DNA of 64,000 nt from Paraburkholderia sp. BL9I2N2 (GCF_004339745.1 NZ_SMGP01000002.1:620001-684000); one strand, 5' to 3'. Numbered from the stretch's first letter, positions 53,510-63,733 are shown. The notes: generated from the sequence alone by a model not told the origin. A program made the numbers and translations.

Positions 53510-55327
53510 TCATTCCACCGTCACCGATTTCGCGAGGTTGCGCGGCTTGTCGACGTCGGTCCCTCGCGTGCACGCCGTGTGATACGCGAGCAATTGCAAA
53601 GGCAGCACGTGCAGGATCGGCGACAACGCCCCGTAGTACTCGGGCATCTGGATGACGCGCAGCCCTTCCTCGTTTGACAGGTTCGCATCGGCATCGGCGA
53701 AGACGTACACCTGGCCTCTGCGCGCACGAACCTCCTGAATGTTCGACTTGAGCTTCTCCAGCAAGCCGTCGTTCGGCGCGGTCACGACGACCGGCATCGC
53801 ATCGGTCACGAGCGCAAGCGGTCCGTGCTTCAGTTCACCGGCGGGATAGCCCTCGGCGTGAATGTACGAAATTTCCTTGAGCTTTAACGCGCCTTCCAGC
53901 GCGATTGGGAAGTGCGCCCCGCGGCCGAGGAAGATCGCGCTGTCCGTGCGCGCAATCTCGTGCGCCCACGCGATGATCTGCGGTTCGCGCGCAAGCACGC
54001 CCTGCAGCGCCGTGGAGAGGCCCGAGAGCTGCGAGCGATAGTTCGCTTCCTGCTGGTCGTCAACGTACCCGCGTGAGCGGCCGAGCGTCACCGCGAGAAC
54101 GAACAGCGCCACGAGTTGCGTGGTAAAGGCCTTGGTCGATGCGACGCCGATCTCGGGCCCGGCTTGCGTGATGAACGACCAGCGCGACTGTCGCACGATC
54201 GCGCTCGTCGCCACGTTGCAGATGGCGAGCGTGTGTTCCTGACCCAGCGATTGCGCATGGATCAGCGCACCCAGTGTGTCGGCGGTCTCGCCCGATTGCG
54301 AAACGGGCACCACGAGCGTGTTCTTGCCCGCGATCGTCTCGCCGTATCGGTATTCACTGGATATCTCGACCTGGGTCGGAATCTTCGCGATCGATTCGAA
54401 CCACGCCTTGGCGGTCATCGCGGAATAGTGACTCGTACCGCAGCCGAGCAGCAGGATGCGGTCGATCTGTGCGAATGCGTTCGGATCGGTTGCGCCGAAG
54501 AGCGTGGCGTCGAACGCGCTGTTGCGGGGGAACGTTTTCGACACAGCGAGCGGCTGCTCGAAAATTTCCTTTTGCATGAAGTGACGGTACGGCCCGAGCG
54601 CTGCCTCGGTGGGCGGGTGGCGCAACGTGCGCGCCTCGCGCACGACCGGCTCGCCATCGCGGTTCATGATGCGAGTGCCGCTGCGGGAGAGATCGGCGAT
54701 GTCGCCGTCCTGCAGGAACACGAACCGGTCGGTGACATCGGACAGCGCAAGCGGGTCCGACGCAAGAAACGATTCCTTGCCGTTTATCCCGATCACGAGC
54801 GGCGAGCCATATCGCGCGCCCACCACGCGTTCCGGTTCGGCTTTGCAGAAGACGGCGATCGCATAGGCGCCGCGCAGTTCGCTTACCGCGCGACGCACCG
54901 CATCCGCCAGATCACCCTGGTAGCAACTGTGAATCAGGTGAGCGATCACCTCTGTGTCCGTCTGGCTCGCGAATTCATAGCCCGCGCGGCTCAGTTTGAT
55001 TTTCAGCGCCTCGAAGTTCTCGATGATGCCGTTGTGAACGATCGCGACCTCGTTCTTCGAGAAGATGGGATGCGCGTTCTGGGTCGCCGGCGCACCGTGC
55101 GTGGCCCAACGCGTGTGCGCGATGCCCGTCGCGCCTTCGAGGCCCATCTCGCGGACCTCGGCATCCAGGGAGCGAACCCGCGTCAGACTGCGCACGCGGT
55201 GTGGCGCGCCGTCCCGAAGCACCGCCACTCCGCAGGAGTCATAGCCACGGTATTCCAGCCGCCGCAGGCCTTCGAGCAATACCGGAACGACATTGCGTTC
55301 CGCGATCCCCGCCACGATTCCACACAT
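53510..55327 (-). CDS. glmS: Glutamine-fructose-6-phosphate aminotransferase (isomerising)
   Basis: A 605-residue enzyme that makes glucosamine-6-phosphate from fructose-6-phosphate and glutamine. Cys2 (MCGIVAG) is the glutaminase nucleophile, with THGAPATQNAHP and HNGIIENFEALK in the same domain. Two SIS sugar domains follow (LGCGTSHYSAMTAK; SQSGETADTLGAL; FLGRGAHFPIALEGALKLKE) and the C-terminus ends LAKSVTVE. It sits in the polysaccharide cluster and probably supplies amino sugar for it; a second housekeeping copy elsewhere is likely. Confidence 0.96.
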   Translation of the reverse strand: MCGIVAGIAERNVVPVLLEGLRRLEYRGYDSCGVAVLRDGAPHRVRSLTRVRSLDAEVREMGLEGATGIAHTRWATHGAPATQNAHPIFSKNEVAIVHNGIIENFEALKIKLSRAGYEFASQTDTEVIAHLIHSCYQGDLADAVRRAVSELRGAYAIAVFCKAEPERVVGARYGSPLVIGINGKESFLASDPLALSDVTDRFVFLQDGDIADLSRSGTRIMNRDGEPVVREARTLRHPPTEAALGPYRHFMQKEIFEQPLAVSKTFPRNSAFDATLFGATDPNAFAQIDRILLLGCGTSHYSAMTAKAWFESIAKIPTQVEISSEYRYGETIAGKNTLVVPVSQSGETADTLGALIHAQSLGQEHTLAICNVATSAIVRQSRWSFITQAGPEIGVASTKAFTTQLVALFVLAVTLGRSRGYVDDQQEANYRSQLSGLSTALQGVLAREPQIIAWAHEIARTDSAIFLGRGAHFPIALEGALKLKEISYIHAEGYPAGELKHGPLALVTDAMPVVVTAPNDGLLEKLKSNIQEVRARRGQVYVFADADANLSNEEGLRVIQMPEYYGALSPILHVLPLQLLAYHTACTRGTDVDKPRNLAKSVTVE

Positions 55328-55504
55328 ATTCCCCTCCGATGGTTTAGCCCGTATCGCGACTCAACAGTGTTGGAATATCGCGTGGACTTCATAAAGCATG
55401 CTGTAATGCGCTAAAGCGATCCGTTGCTTCGCGCATATTTCTTCTCTATAGGCATCCGAATTAAATCGTCCGCCTCCAGGCAACGGCGGCGCCCCACAAT
55501 CAAC

Positions 55505-56203
55505 TCAAACCGTTTCCCCAAGCAGCTGGTCCGCGCTATGGCTGATGAGTTGCATCATCGCCGCCTTCGCCCCCCCCGCATCGCCAGCTTCGATCGCACG
55601 CACGACTTTCCCGTAGTCGGCGACCCGCGTATCGTACGCGAGCGCTTGCACGTGAGAGATCGCCTGCATGGCCCTTAGCCCCATCCGGACGATACTGCCC
55701 ATCTGGCTGAGCAACGCGTCGCCGCTTGCATCGACGATGGCCGCCTGCAATGCGTCTTCAGCGGCTTTCTCCGCGACGTAATTCCCGCTCGCACGCTGGA
55801 GAGTCTGATACATGGCGGTGATCGCAATGCGCTGATGCCGGTTCGCGCGAGTGGCCGCGAACGCAGCCGCACGGGGGTCGACGAGCTTGCGGAACTCGAT
55901 CAGCCCATGCAGATACTCCGGATCTGGCGTGGCGCGAAGCCGCCACTCGGCAACTTCATGATCGATGATCAGCCAGTCTTTCGCAGGCGTGATGCGGGTC
56001 CCCGTCTTGGTCCTGACATCGAGCATCCGGCGCGAAACGAGGATGCTGATCGCTTCGCGCATGATGGCCCGGCTCACTCCATGCTTCTTCGAGAGGATCA
56101 CCTGCGGAGGAAGCACGTCGCCGTCGTAATCCCCGTTGATGATGCCGGTCACCAGTTGATTGACCACTCGCTTGACGAGCGAGGCTTCGAATCCATGGTT
56201 CAT
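55505..56203 (-). CDS. GntR-family (FadR subfamily) transcriptional regulator
   Basis: A 232-residue regulator. The winged helix is at residues 10-75 (VNQLVTGIINGDYDGDVLPP and GVSRAIMREAISILVSRRML), and an all-helical FCD ligand domain follows from about 95 (EFRKLVDPRAAAFAATRAN). It lies between the initiating transferase and glmS and likely controls cluster genes in response to a sugar or sugar acid; that is inferred from position. Confidence 0.9.
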   Translation of the reverse strand: MNHGFEASLVKRVVNQLVTGIINGDYDGDVLPPQVILSKKHGVSRAIMREAISILVSRRMLDVRTKTGTRITPAKDWLIIDHEVAEWRLRATPDPEYLHGLIEFRKLVDPRAAAFAATRANRHQRIAITAMYQTLQRASGNYVAEKAAEDALQAAIVDASGDALLSQMGSIVRMGLRAMQAISHVQALAYDTRVADYGKVVRAIEAGDAGGAKAAMMQLISHSADQLLGETV

Positions 56204-56443
56204 TTTATTTTCTCGTCACACTGTGAAGTGTTATGTGCAAGATCCGCCTTTTCTCGAATCTTCGCCGTGGTTTACAAGGCTTTCCCCCGTGCCTTTGCAT
56301 AACCACATGGTGCATCGGGTTTCGCTCCCGCAACGTACGTCCTCACACACTGACCATCTAAAGAAATTCAAATCGCAGCGCAACACGCCGCTCGCAACAG
56401 CCCGGGCGCCACGCATGAGCTATCCCGCCCTGCCGCCCGCACC

Positions 56444-57580
56444 TCAGTGGCGCGGCCGCTCCGCCCCACGCGGCGCGACCACCGGAGCGTGCCGCGTGAT
56501 CATCAGCCAGCGCGGCGTCCTGATGCGCACGATCGCCACATAGAGCTGAACGTAGACCAGAATGAATGCGATGGTTGCGCCGGCAAGCGCGATCGGGCGG
56601 TCCCAGAAGAACGTAGCCGGAACAATGCCGACGAGGCTCAGCACCCACAGATAAACCGAGGTAAATGAATTGCGCAGCGCGCGCTGGCGCAGATTGCCCG
56701 CGTCGAGACCCTTTCGCACGATGCGCCGGTACACGAGCGTATGCAGATGAAGTCCGTCAGGAGCGCCTGCCGGCCTTCCGCGCACGATCCTGCGGCGATA
56801 GATGGAAAAGAGCGTCTCGAAGGTCGGATAGATGGCGACAGCCATGGCGTACCACGCAGACACGCTCGGGTTGCGCACGATCAGGAGGACGAGCAGCTCC
56901 GCCATGATGAACCCGACGAAATAAGCTCCGCCATCTCCGAGGAAGACGGAAGGCACCGGAAAGTTCCACAGCACGAAGCCGCCGATCGCTCCGATCATCG
57001 TCAGTGCCATGCTCATGATGAGCCAGTCGTTGACGCTGTGCGCGACGTAGCCGATCGAGGCGAAGATCAGCATCGTCACGACCGACGCGAGTCCGTTAAA
57101 GCCATCGATGATATTGACCGCGTTCGTCAGCCCGGCGACGCCGAGCATCGTGAAGCCGATCCCGATCGGCACGATGCGCAGCCACTGATCGACGAGCGGC
57201 AAGTCCACCCGCGTGAGCGTGGCGTGCATCAGCAGGCAGGCCGCGAGCGCCGAAGCGAGCGCGCACAGGAGCCGCACGCGCGGACTCACGCGCTTGGTCA
57301 TGTCCTCGATCACGCCGCCCGCGAACGCCGGCACGGCGCACAACAGGAGCAGCAGTTGACTCGTCCCGGGGTTGGTCGCCCACAGCGGCTGGATGACCGG
57401 TACGACAGTGGCGGCACATGCAATCCCAATTCCGCCGATTCGTGGCACCGCGTAGGCGTGGTTCTTCTGAATGCCGCGCAAGTCGTGGTCCATCGTAAGC
57501 GACCCGTGCAGACCCGAACTTCGCACGATAAAAAAGATAACCAGGAATGAGACAACAAAGCCAAGCGCAAGATTTAACAT
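56444..57580 (-). CDS. Undecaprenyl-phosphate sugar-1-phosphate transferase, WecA/WbpL family
   Basis: A 378-residue inner-membrane enzyme with about eleven helices. Catalytic acidic residues fit Asp93 (VIEDMTKR), Asp159 (NIIDGFNGLA) and Asp216 (FLGDGGAYFVGF). Such enzymes start polymer synthesis by moving an N-acetylhexosamine phosphate onto undecaprenyl phosphate. GGAG lies nine bases before the ATG at 57580. A C-terminal cytoplasmic tail is short and basic. It is the likely starting enzyme of this polysaccharide pathway. Confidence 0.92.
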   Translation of the reverse strand: MLNLALGFVVSFLVIFFIVRSSGLHGSLTMDHDLRGIQKNHAYAVPRIGGIGIACAATVVPVIQPLWATNPGTSQLLLLLCAVPAFAGGVIEDMTKRVSPRVRLLCALASALAACLLMHATLTRVDLPLVDQWLRIVPIGIGFTMLGVAGLTNAVNIIDGFNGLASVVTMLIFASIGYVAHSVNDWLIMSMALTMIGAIGGFVLWNFPVPSVFLGDGGAYFVGFIMAELLVLLIVRNPSVSAWYAMAVAIYPTFETLFSIYRRRIVRGRPAGAPDGLHLHTLVYRRIVRKGLDAGNLRQRALRNSFTSVYLWVLSLVGIVPATFFWDRPIALAGATIAFILVYVQLYVAIVRIRTPRWLMITRHAPVVAPRGAERPRH

Positions 57581-57891
57581 CTCGGTCTCCAATATTAACG
57601 GAGGAATTTTTATTTTCTTGTCGCTTGAACGTCTTTTTAGGACAAGGATAGTAATGCACACCGTCTCTTATTTTGAGTCTTTCCTCTGTGGCATTCCCAA
57701 CACAACCCCGACACGATCATTTTATGAACCGACAAATAAGCGTAAATGCGGCGTGCTGCCGAATACGCCGGTTCAGGTTATCGGCGGATCGGGACGTGTA
57801 TATGAAATGACCATTGCTCATTCTTGCGTCCGGTTCGCACAGGAAGCGCGCTTCGCATTGGCGAGTTCCCCGGCGGCTATCGGACACCTGC
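57581..57891. other. Intergenic stretch, AT-richer
   Basis: 311 bases between the polymerase-like gene and the WecA-type gene. AT-richer than average, probably with the wecA-type promoter. No motif strong enough to call. Confidence 0.45.
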
Positions 57892-58953
57892 TCAGAGAAA
57901 GTACTTGTACGTGTCCAGCAGGTAGTTCTTGATAACGTCGTAGGTCAAAATACCTAAGACAAAAGCGACGGTCCACAGGACCAGCGAATTCTTGAGGCGG
58001 ATCTCCGGCAGCAGGAACGCCAGCAGCAGCGGCCCATAGTAGACAATGCGCTGGGTCCCGAACGGATACACGAAGAAGGAAATGATCAGGAACATGAGCA
58101 GGCCGATATGCATGATCGCGATCTTATGGACGACCATTTCGCGCACCGTGTTCTCGATATTTTTTCGACGCAGCATGAGCACGAGCGTCGGTACGATCAG
58201 ATACAGGGCGAGCGATATCAGGAAGTTCACCGTGAACTCTTCCTGCTGGGTGTATTCTTCGAGCCGGCGGCCGCCGAACGTGTTGAAAAGCCACGCTGAC
58301 GCCAGCGACATCGCAAGCGCCGCACCGACCACACCCACGATTGCCAGCGCCTTGCTTCGTCTCATGAGAACGTGCGCGAGAATCAGGAACAAGGCCGGAT
58401 ACGCGAACGTGGTGTGAACGATGCTGGCGAGAAGCGCGCCTCGAATGGGCTGCTGCCGGCACATCGCGAAGTACATGGCAATCGACAGAGCAAATCCCTG
58501 ACGGATCTGGAATAGCCCGACCGTCGCGAGGCCGGTAGGGATCACCGCCCACAACAGCAGGCCGAGAAACGGCCGGCGCGTGCGGCTGAGGGCAAGCGCC
58601 ATGAGCACGTTCAGCACGACAACCGTCAGCCGCACGGCGGTATCCGGTGAGAAGCCCAGTGAATCGATGCCTAGTACCCAGAGCCGCCAGCCGAGCTCGT
58701 CCGTGATCGTCTTCACGATGAAGAGCACCGTCGAATGGCTAGTGGACCAAAGATGCATGATCCAGAGCGGATCGGCATCCCTGAAGTACGCAACGTAATT
58801 GTCCTGATCGAGCAGTTTGCTCCGATCGCCGAACGCGATCCTGCACAGGATGAGCACTGCCAATGCCAGGAACGCCAGCATGGAAGGCCGCAACCATCGG
58901 TAGCCGACTGATTGGAACTGGAACTTCGAGTTGAGTTGTTGTGCCACTTTCAT
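57892..58953 (-). CDS. EpsG/Wzy-like polysaccharide polymerase
   Basis: A 353-residue membrane protein with about ten hydrophobic helices. DNYVAYFRDAD in the first large loop, IRQGFALSIAMYFA and the long loop around GRRLEEYTQQEEF are typical of EpsG-family polymerases of exopolysaccharides. GAGGGAG directly precedes the ATG at 58953. A TTG at 59022 with GGGAG six bases before it is an alternative start, adding 23 residues. It lies next to the initiating transferase. Confidence 0.8.
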   Translation of the reverse strand: MKVAQQLNSKFQFQSVGYRWLRPSMLAFLALAVLILCRIAFGDRSKLLDQDNYVAYFRDADPLWIMHLWSTSHSTVLFIVKTITDELGWRLWVLGIDSLGFSPDTAVRLTVVVLNVLMALALSRTRRPFLGLLLWAVIPTGLATVGLFQIRQGFALSIAMYFAMCRQQPIRGALLASIVHTTFAYPALFLILAHVLMRRSKALAIVGVVGAALAMSLASAWLFNTFGGRRLEEYTQQEEFTVNFLISLALYLIVPTLVLMLRRKNIENTVREMVVHKIAIMHIGLLMFLIISFFVYPFGTQRIVYYGPLLLAFLLPEIRLKNSLVLWTVAFVLGILTYDVIKNYLLDTYKYFL

Positions 58954-59483
58954 CTCCCTCTTGCCCGTCGGCTTGCCAGCCCTGCGCAAACCGGAGGAGG
59001 TGTTGATTTTTATGCCGCTCAAATGTGCTCCCGGTAATCGCCGTTCAGCGGACCGGGCTCTGCAATCGACGATGCTATCGAGCCATTGAATGGCCTTCGA
59101 ACTGACATCGCATTACGCCCCTGCACGCTATCAGGCTTTTGTTCGACATTACGAGCGGAATGGCACACAAGTTTTGAATCGACCACGGAACGTTAGTCCG
59201 TCAATTCGTATCAACAATAAATCGCATCCGCAATGGCCGCGGACAATTGTCCCGGTCTGTGTACGATGCCGAACGGTAAGGCGGCTGCCCGATCACTTAG
59301 CCTTTCACCAGTCTTACCGTGATTACGGATATCAACTCCGTTAAACGACGCGACAGGAAAAGGCGGCCGTCCGCAAGGCATGAATGGCGTTTGTGGAACT
59401 CAGTGCTGCTGCAAATGAAACCTGTTTGCCCAACCGAAAAAGATACGGGTTTACATCAACGAATGCCGAACCGTGCGAACGAA
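58954..59483. other. Divergent intergenic stretch
   Basis: 530 bases between the polymerase and the rightward glycosyltransferase. No gene supported. It likely contains divergent promoters; I see no convincing hexamer pair or hairpin. Confidence 0.5.
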
Positions 59484-60659
59484 ATGAAAATCGTCCATAT
59501 AATCTCGGGCCTCGGTTTAGGCGGCGCCGAAACGCTGCTGCTGAACCTCGTTTCGGAATCGCGCAGCACCGGCGGCACGCACGTCATCATTTCCCTGTCG
59601 TCGCTGGATATCATGGCAGAGCGTCTGCGCGCCGCCGGCGCGGAAGTCAGGCTGCTGGGCATGCGGCCCGGCATTCCGAATCCGCTGCTCCTGATTCGAC
59701 TGGCCAGGTGGATCGTCAAGGCCAACCCCGATGTCGTCCAGACATGGATGTATCACGCGGATATTTTCGGCGGCGTGGCGGCACTGCTGGCGCGGCTGAT
59801 GTTCCGGCTCAGGGGGCAACGCCACCGGTTCGTGCTCGTCTGGGGCATCCATCGAACCGAAGTGCCCACGGCCAAAGTCGGGCGCGTTCTGAATGCGCTT
59901 GCGCGAATCGGCGCAATGACTTCCAATCAGTTGCCGGACTCGGTCATTTGCTGCGCCAACGCGTCGTACAAGACTCACGCCGAGTACGGTTACGATCGCT
60001 CCAGGATGCGCGTGATTCATAACGGCTTCGATGTCCGCAAGTTCGTGCCGGATGCCACCGCAAGGGCTACGCTCCTGAACTCGCTCGGCTTGCCGCCACG
60101 CTCGATACTGATTGGCATCGTCGGACGCTCCAATCCCGCCAAGGATTACGATAACTTCCTGCGCGCGGCCGCCCTGCTTCATCAGCGCGTGCCGGAATGC
60201 CATTTCGTCATGGTCGGCAAGGATGTCGATGCCAACAATAAGGCGCTTGCACGCATGATGAGCGAGCTTGGCTTGACCCGCGTATGTCACTTGCTGGGCG
60301 CCCGGAATGACTTGCATCGAATCATGCCGGCGTTCGACATGTTGTGCCTCTCATCCCGAACGGAAGGTTTGCCCACGGTCGTCGGCGAAGCGATGGCCTG
60401 CAGCGTTCCGTGCGTGGTCACGGATGTGGGCGATACCGGCCAGCTCGTCGGCGACACCGGTCTGGTCGTTCCGCCACGAGATCCCGTTAGTTTGTCGGAT
60501 GCGCTTGAAGAGATGGCGACGTTGAGTCTGGAGCAGCGCGAGAAACTCGGCAAGCTGGCACGCGAGCGGATTGTCGAATGCTTTTCTATTACGGTGTGCT
60601 GGCAGAAGTATCGGGACATGTACGCGACATTACTGCGTGCGAAAGGCGTAACGCGTTGA
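59484..60659 (+). CDS. Glycosyltransferase family 4
   Basis: A 391-residue GT-B-fold transferase. HIISGLGLGGAETLLLNL at the N-terminus is the acceptor-side glycine loop. GIVGRSNPAKDYDNFLRAA, LLGARNDLHRIMPAFDMLCLSS and RTEGLPTVVGEAMACSVPCVVTD are the donor-site segments with the EX7E motif. The start at 59484 is chosen from family alignment; the in-frame upstream region has no similarity. It is the only plus-strand gene in the right part of the cluster and converges with the beta-helix gene. Confidence 0.9.
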   Translation: MKIVHIISGLGLGGAETLLLNLVSESRSTGGTHVIISLSSLDIMAERLRAAGAEVRLLGMRPGIPNPLLLIRLARWIVKANPDVVQTWMYHADIFGGVAALLARLMFRLRGQRHRFVLVWGIHRTEVPTAKVGRVLNALARIGAMTSNQLPDSVICCANASYKTHAEYGYDRSRMRVIHNGFDVRKFVPDATARATLLNSLGLPPRSILIGIVGRSNPAKDYDNFLRAAALLHQRVPECHFVMVGKDVDANNKALARMMSELGLTRVCHLLGARNDLHRIMPAFDMLCLSSRTEGLPTVVGEAMACSVPCVVTDVGDTGQLVGDTGLVVPPRDPVSLSDALEEMATLSLEQREKLGKLARERIVECFSITVCWQKYRDMYATLLRAKGVTR

Positions 60660-60680
60660 GCGTTACGCTATTGAACGCCG

Positions 60681-61703
60681 CTACCGGATGATCGTGGGAT
60701 TCGTGATATCGATCTTCGGCCCCGCACGGTCGTAGTCGGTGCTGACAAAGGCGTCTCTTCTCGGACGGATCCACGTCGGTGAATTGCTCGTGATATAGCC
60801 GGTCACGATGCGGCCTTTCGTCGCCAATCCGGATACGCTGTAGGCCGCTTCCCTGCTGTCTTCATCCTTGTGTCCACTGATCACGACGCTGACGTACTTT
60901 TCCCGGCTGCCCGGCAGTGCCTCCAGATAGACGAGAATGCCGAACTGGCAGTGTCGTGTCGTCGGATTGACGATCCGGATATTTTCGATAACGTCCGTGT
61001 TGGCGTTCGGCTCGATGTCGAGTCCGGCGGAAGGAAGCGTACCGGCGATGTTTTCCCACACGGGATGATCGAACAGGATATTCCTGCCGCTGATGATCGA
61101 CACCCCTTGTCGACGGCAACCCGAGGCATAGTGATTCATCACCCGGATGTCGCTCGAGTAAGGCAGGCCGTTGCCGAAGCTGTTCGCGATATAGATGCCG
61201 TCGCCCCAACAGTTGGTCGTGTTGGGGGAAAGTATCGTCACATCGGTGCTTCCCGCGATCGATATGCCCATGCCCCACTCTCCGCCGGTCACGGTGTTCA
61301 GTTCCTTGCTGCCGTCCACGCGCGGATTTTCCAGCCGCACATGCCGCACGTCCCAGATACGGATGACCTCATAGTTTTGAGTGTCGTGAGGAAGCAGTTT
61401 GAGCGACGCGCCGGGAGCAAAGCGCACGCGGCTGTTGCTGCGCATGTGCAGCCCTTGCGCATCGATCCTGCATGGGCCTGTGATGACCAGTGTCTTGCCG
61501 ACTGAACTGTCGACTGCCTTTTGAAGCGCGGCACGGTCATTCGTCTTGCCGTCCGCGCTGACTCCGAACCATCGATCGACGACCTCGTCGGCCGCGGCGC
61601 GCTGATTGGTCACGACGTCGGCCACCGCAGCGAGCGGGCGCGTGATCGCACCCACCATGCTGCTGAGGAGAAAAGCATTCACCGCTCTTCGGCTATTTCG
61701 CAC
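60681..61703 (-). CDS. Exported right-handed beta-helix protein
   Basis: A 340-residue protein with a GTG start and a probable signal segment (AVNAFLLSSMVGAITRPLAA). The core begins with WFGVSADGKTNDRAALQKAV, typical of pectate-lyase-like helices, then repeats such as IRIWDVRHVRLENPRVDG and ISGRNILFDHPVWENI. Such proteins often cleave or epimerise polysaccharides. No catalytic triad could be identified. It ends the minus-strand gene run from the right edge. Confidence 0.8.
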   Translation of the reverse strand: MRNSRRAVNAFLLSSMVGAITRPLAAVADVVTNQRAAADEVVDRWFGVSADGKTNDRAALQKAVDSSVGKTLVITGPCRIDAQGLHMRSNSRVRFAPGASLKLLPHDTQNYEVIRIWDVRHVRLENPRVDGSKELNTVTGGEWGMGISIAGSTDVTILSPNTTNCWGDGIYIANSFGNGLPYSSDIRVMNHYASGCRRQGVSIISGRNILFDHPVWENIAGTLPSAGLDIEPNANTDVIENIRIVNPTTRHCQFGILVYLEALPGSREKYVSVVISGHKDEDSREAAYSVSGLATKGRIVTGYITSNSPTWIRPRRDAFVSTDYDRAGPKIDITNPTIIR

Positions 61704-61723
61704 CGTACACCCCCATAAGAAGT

Positions 61724-62467
61724 TCAGCCCCTCATGCGGCGCATGGCACGCAACGGAGTAGACGTTAAAAAGCGCATCGCCATCGCGATGCCTGGGACGG
61801 GGGCTTCGACGCTCGCGGCCTCTGCGAAAGAAATGAACCGCGAGCGGTTTTTCTTCACGAATCCGATGATTCCGTCGATCTCGGCCTCGCTTAGCGTATT
61901 GACATGCAGGCAGATGGAATACACGCCAAAGCCAAAATGCACCGGCGTGGCGAACAACTGCGGCACCGCGGTCAGACCGCCGAATTTGTACGGATAGACG
62001 CCGCTGCCGTCCGTGAGGTACTTGAAGTCCAGATCGGCTAGTGCGCGGAGCGTCGCTTCATCGAACGAGTGGGAAGGCGCCATGAATACCGGCTGCCAGA
62101 CACCTTGTTCCTGGAGTATCTTTTTTCCCGCCTGCAGCTTGGCAAACTGCTCGTCGTATGAGAGGCCGGCCAGTTCCGATTTGCTGCCAAGACGCAACAG
62201 CCCGGGGTGCTGGGTGACGTATTGATGCGTGTATCCGTGCTGCGCGATGCTCCAGCCGCGATCGACCCAGCCGCGGACCGCATCCCAGAACGCATCTCTC
62301 GCCGGCTCGACAACCAGCGTCTGATCGAGGCAGTTAGGCACGACGCCGACGAGCAACGGCAGGTCCTGATCCATGGAAAGCTCATCGAACGGATCGAATC
62401 GCGACCAGGCCATTTCCGGGGTGACGTCATCGAAGCGCAGTATGAATTTCGGAGCGACCATACGCAC
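61724..62467 (-). CDS. DUF2334/polysaccharide deacetylase-like protein
   Basis: A 247-residue protein. FILRFDDVTPEM near the start supplies the metal-binding Asp-Asp, and WSIAQHGYTHQYV near residue 75 the HxxxH pair, as in NodB-type deacetylases. FMAPSHSFDEATL near residue 130 is the next family block. GTG at 62467 is preferred because AAGGAG is five bases upstream; an ATG two codons later is possible. It may deacetylate an N-acetyl sugar of the polymer or a lipid-linked intermediate. Confidence 0.82.
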   Translation of the reverse strand: MRMVAPKFILRFDDVTPEMAWSRFDPFDELSMDQDLPLLVGVVPNCLDQTLVVEPARDAFWDAVRGWVDRGWSIAQHGYTHQYVTQHPGLLRLGSKSELAGLSYDEQFAKLQAGKKILQEQGVWQPVFMAPSHSFDEATLRALADLDFKYLTDGSGVYPYKFGGLTAVPQLFATPVHFGFGVYSICLHVNTLSEAEIDGIIGFVKKNRSRFISFAEAASVEAPVPGIAMAMRFLTSTPLRAMRRMRG

Positions 62468-62542
62468 TCAATCTCCTTCAGGATATTTCTTTGAATCTGC
62501 CCTGGCGTCCGACGGATATCCGCACGGAAGCGCCAGCCGGGT

Positions 62543-63733
62543 TCAAATCTGCCGCTCGCGCTGACCCGCGATGACGACTTCTTGAGGCACGGGGTCCAGC
62601 AATTCGCTGTAGACCCGTAATGTCTTGCTGATCACGATCGATTCGTCGAATTCGCTCAGGGCTTTTTCCCGCGCCGCGAGACCGAGTCTGCGGCAGAGCT
62701 TCCGGTCGTCGTCCAGGCGGCGGATCGCGTCGGCCAGCGCCGCGCTGTCGCGCACGGGAATGAGCAAGCCGTCTTCTCCCGAACAGCTCACGACCTCGCG
62801 GCAGCCCGGCGCATCGGTTGTGATCAGCGGCAACGCGCACGCGGCCGCCTCGATCAGCGTCTTGGGCAAGCCTTCGCGATAGCTCGGAAGCACGACGACG
62901 TCCACTTCGGACAGCAGCTTCGGCATATCGCTGACATGCCCCAGCCACGTGAGAAGGCCGTCGTTGACCCACCCTTCGACGAGTTCCCGGGAGACAGAGG
63001 CGGGATTGCCGTCGTCGGGAGAGCCGGCAAGAAGGAACTTCACCGAGCGGTTTTCACTTCTCAGTGCCCGGGCCGCCTCGACGTACTCGGCGATTCCTTT
63101 GTCCCACAACAAACGGGCGGCCAGCACGACCCGCAATGGCGCCCGGGTTTCCTCATCGGTCTCCTGCCGGGCGGAGAACCGCGAACAGTTCACGCCGGAT
63201 CCCTTGATGAGCCGTATCGACCGGTCATCGACGATTCTCGCCCGTTTGAAAACCGCGACGTCGTCGGGATTCTGCAATATCAGCGCATTGCGCCGGCCAT
63301 TCAACGCGGAGCGCATCAACTGGCGCACGATAGGCCGCAGTACACGGGCTTTCAAATCCCGGCTCGTGAAGACGTAACCCATACCGGCGACGGCATTGAT
63401 TCGCGCGGGCACGCCGGCAAGCTTGCTCGCCAGCGATCCGTACACCGCGCTCTTGATCGTGAAGCCGTGGACGAGGTCCGGCTTTTCACGTTGAAGAAAC
63501 CGCACGAGCCACGCGAGCACGCCAAGTTCGCGCAACGGATTGAGGCTTCGACGATTCATCGGCATGGCATGCCAGCTAAACCCCAGCGCCTGCAGCTTGG
63601 GCCCGAACTCGCCCGGCGGAGAGAGCAACACCACTTCATAACCGTCTTGCCGCAGCTTCTGCGCCAGCGAGAGGCGGAAGTTGTAGAGATACCAATCGGT
63701 GTTGGCAAAGAGAACTACTTTACGTCCGTTCAT
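62543..63733 (-). CDS. Glycosyltransferase family 4
   Basis: A 396-residue GT-B-fold transferase. LFANTDWYLYNFRLSLAQKL is the N-terminal block, RINAVAGMGYVFTSRD the middle, and VVLAARLLWDKGIAEYVEAA with YREGLPKTLIEAAACALPLI the donor site. The style resembles PglA-like N-acetylgalactosamine transferases. AGGAG lies seven to eleven bases before the ATG at 63733. It is 75 bases upstream of the deacetylase-like gene, likely the same operon. Confidence 0.9.
   Translation of the reverse strand: MNGRKVVLFANTDWYLYNFRLSLAQKLRQDGYEVVLLSPPGEFGPKLQALGFSWHAMPMNRRSLNPLRELGVLAWLVRFLQREKPDLVHGFTIKSAVYGSLASKLAGVPARINAVAGMGYVFTSRDLKARVLRPIVRQLMRSALNGRRNALILQNPDDVAVFKRARIVDDRSIRLIKGSGVNCSRFSARQETDEETRAPLRVVLAARLLWDKGIAEYVEAARALRSENRSVKFLLAGSPDDGNPASVSRELVEGWVNDGLLTWLGHVSDMPKLLSEVDVVVLPSYREGLPKTLIEAAACALPLITTDAPGCREVVSCSGEDGLLIPVRDSAALADAIRRLDDDRKLCRRLGLAAREKALSEFDESIVISKTLRVYSELLDPVPQEVVIAGQRERQI

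Noticed and set aside
54116..55414. Plus-strand frame of 432 codons opposite glmS
   Set aside because: glmS is certain on the minus strand; this frame is an Arg/His-rich shadow.
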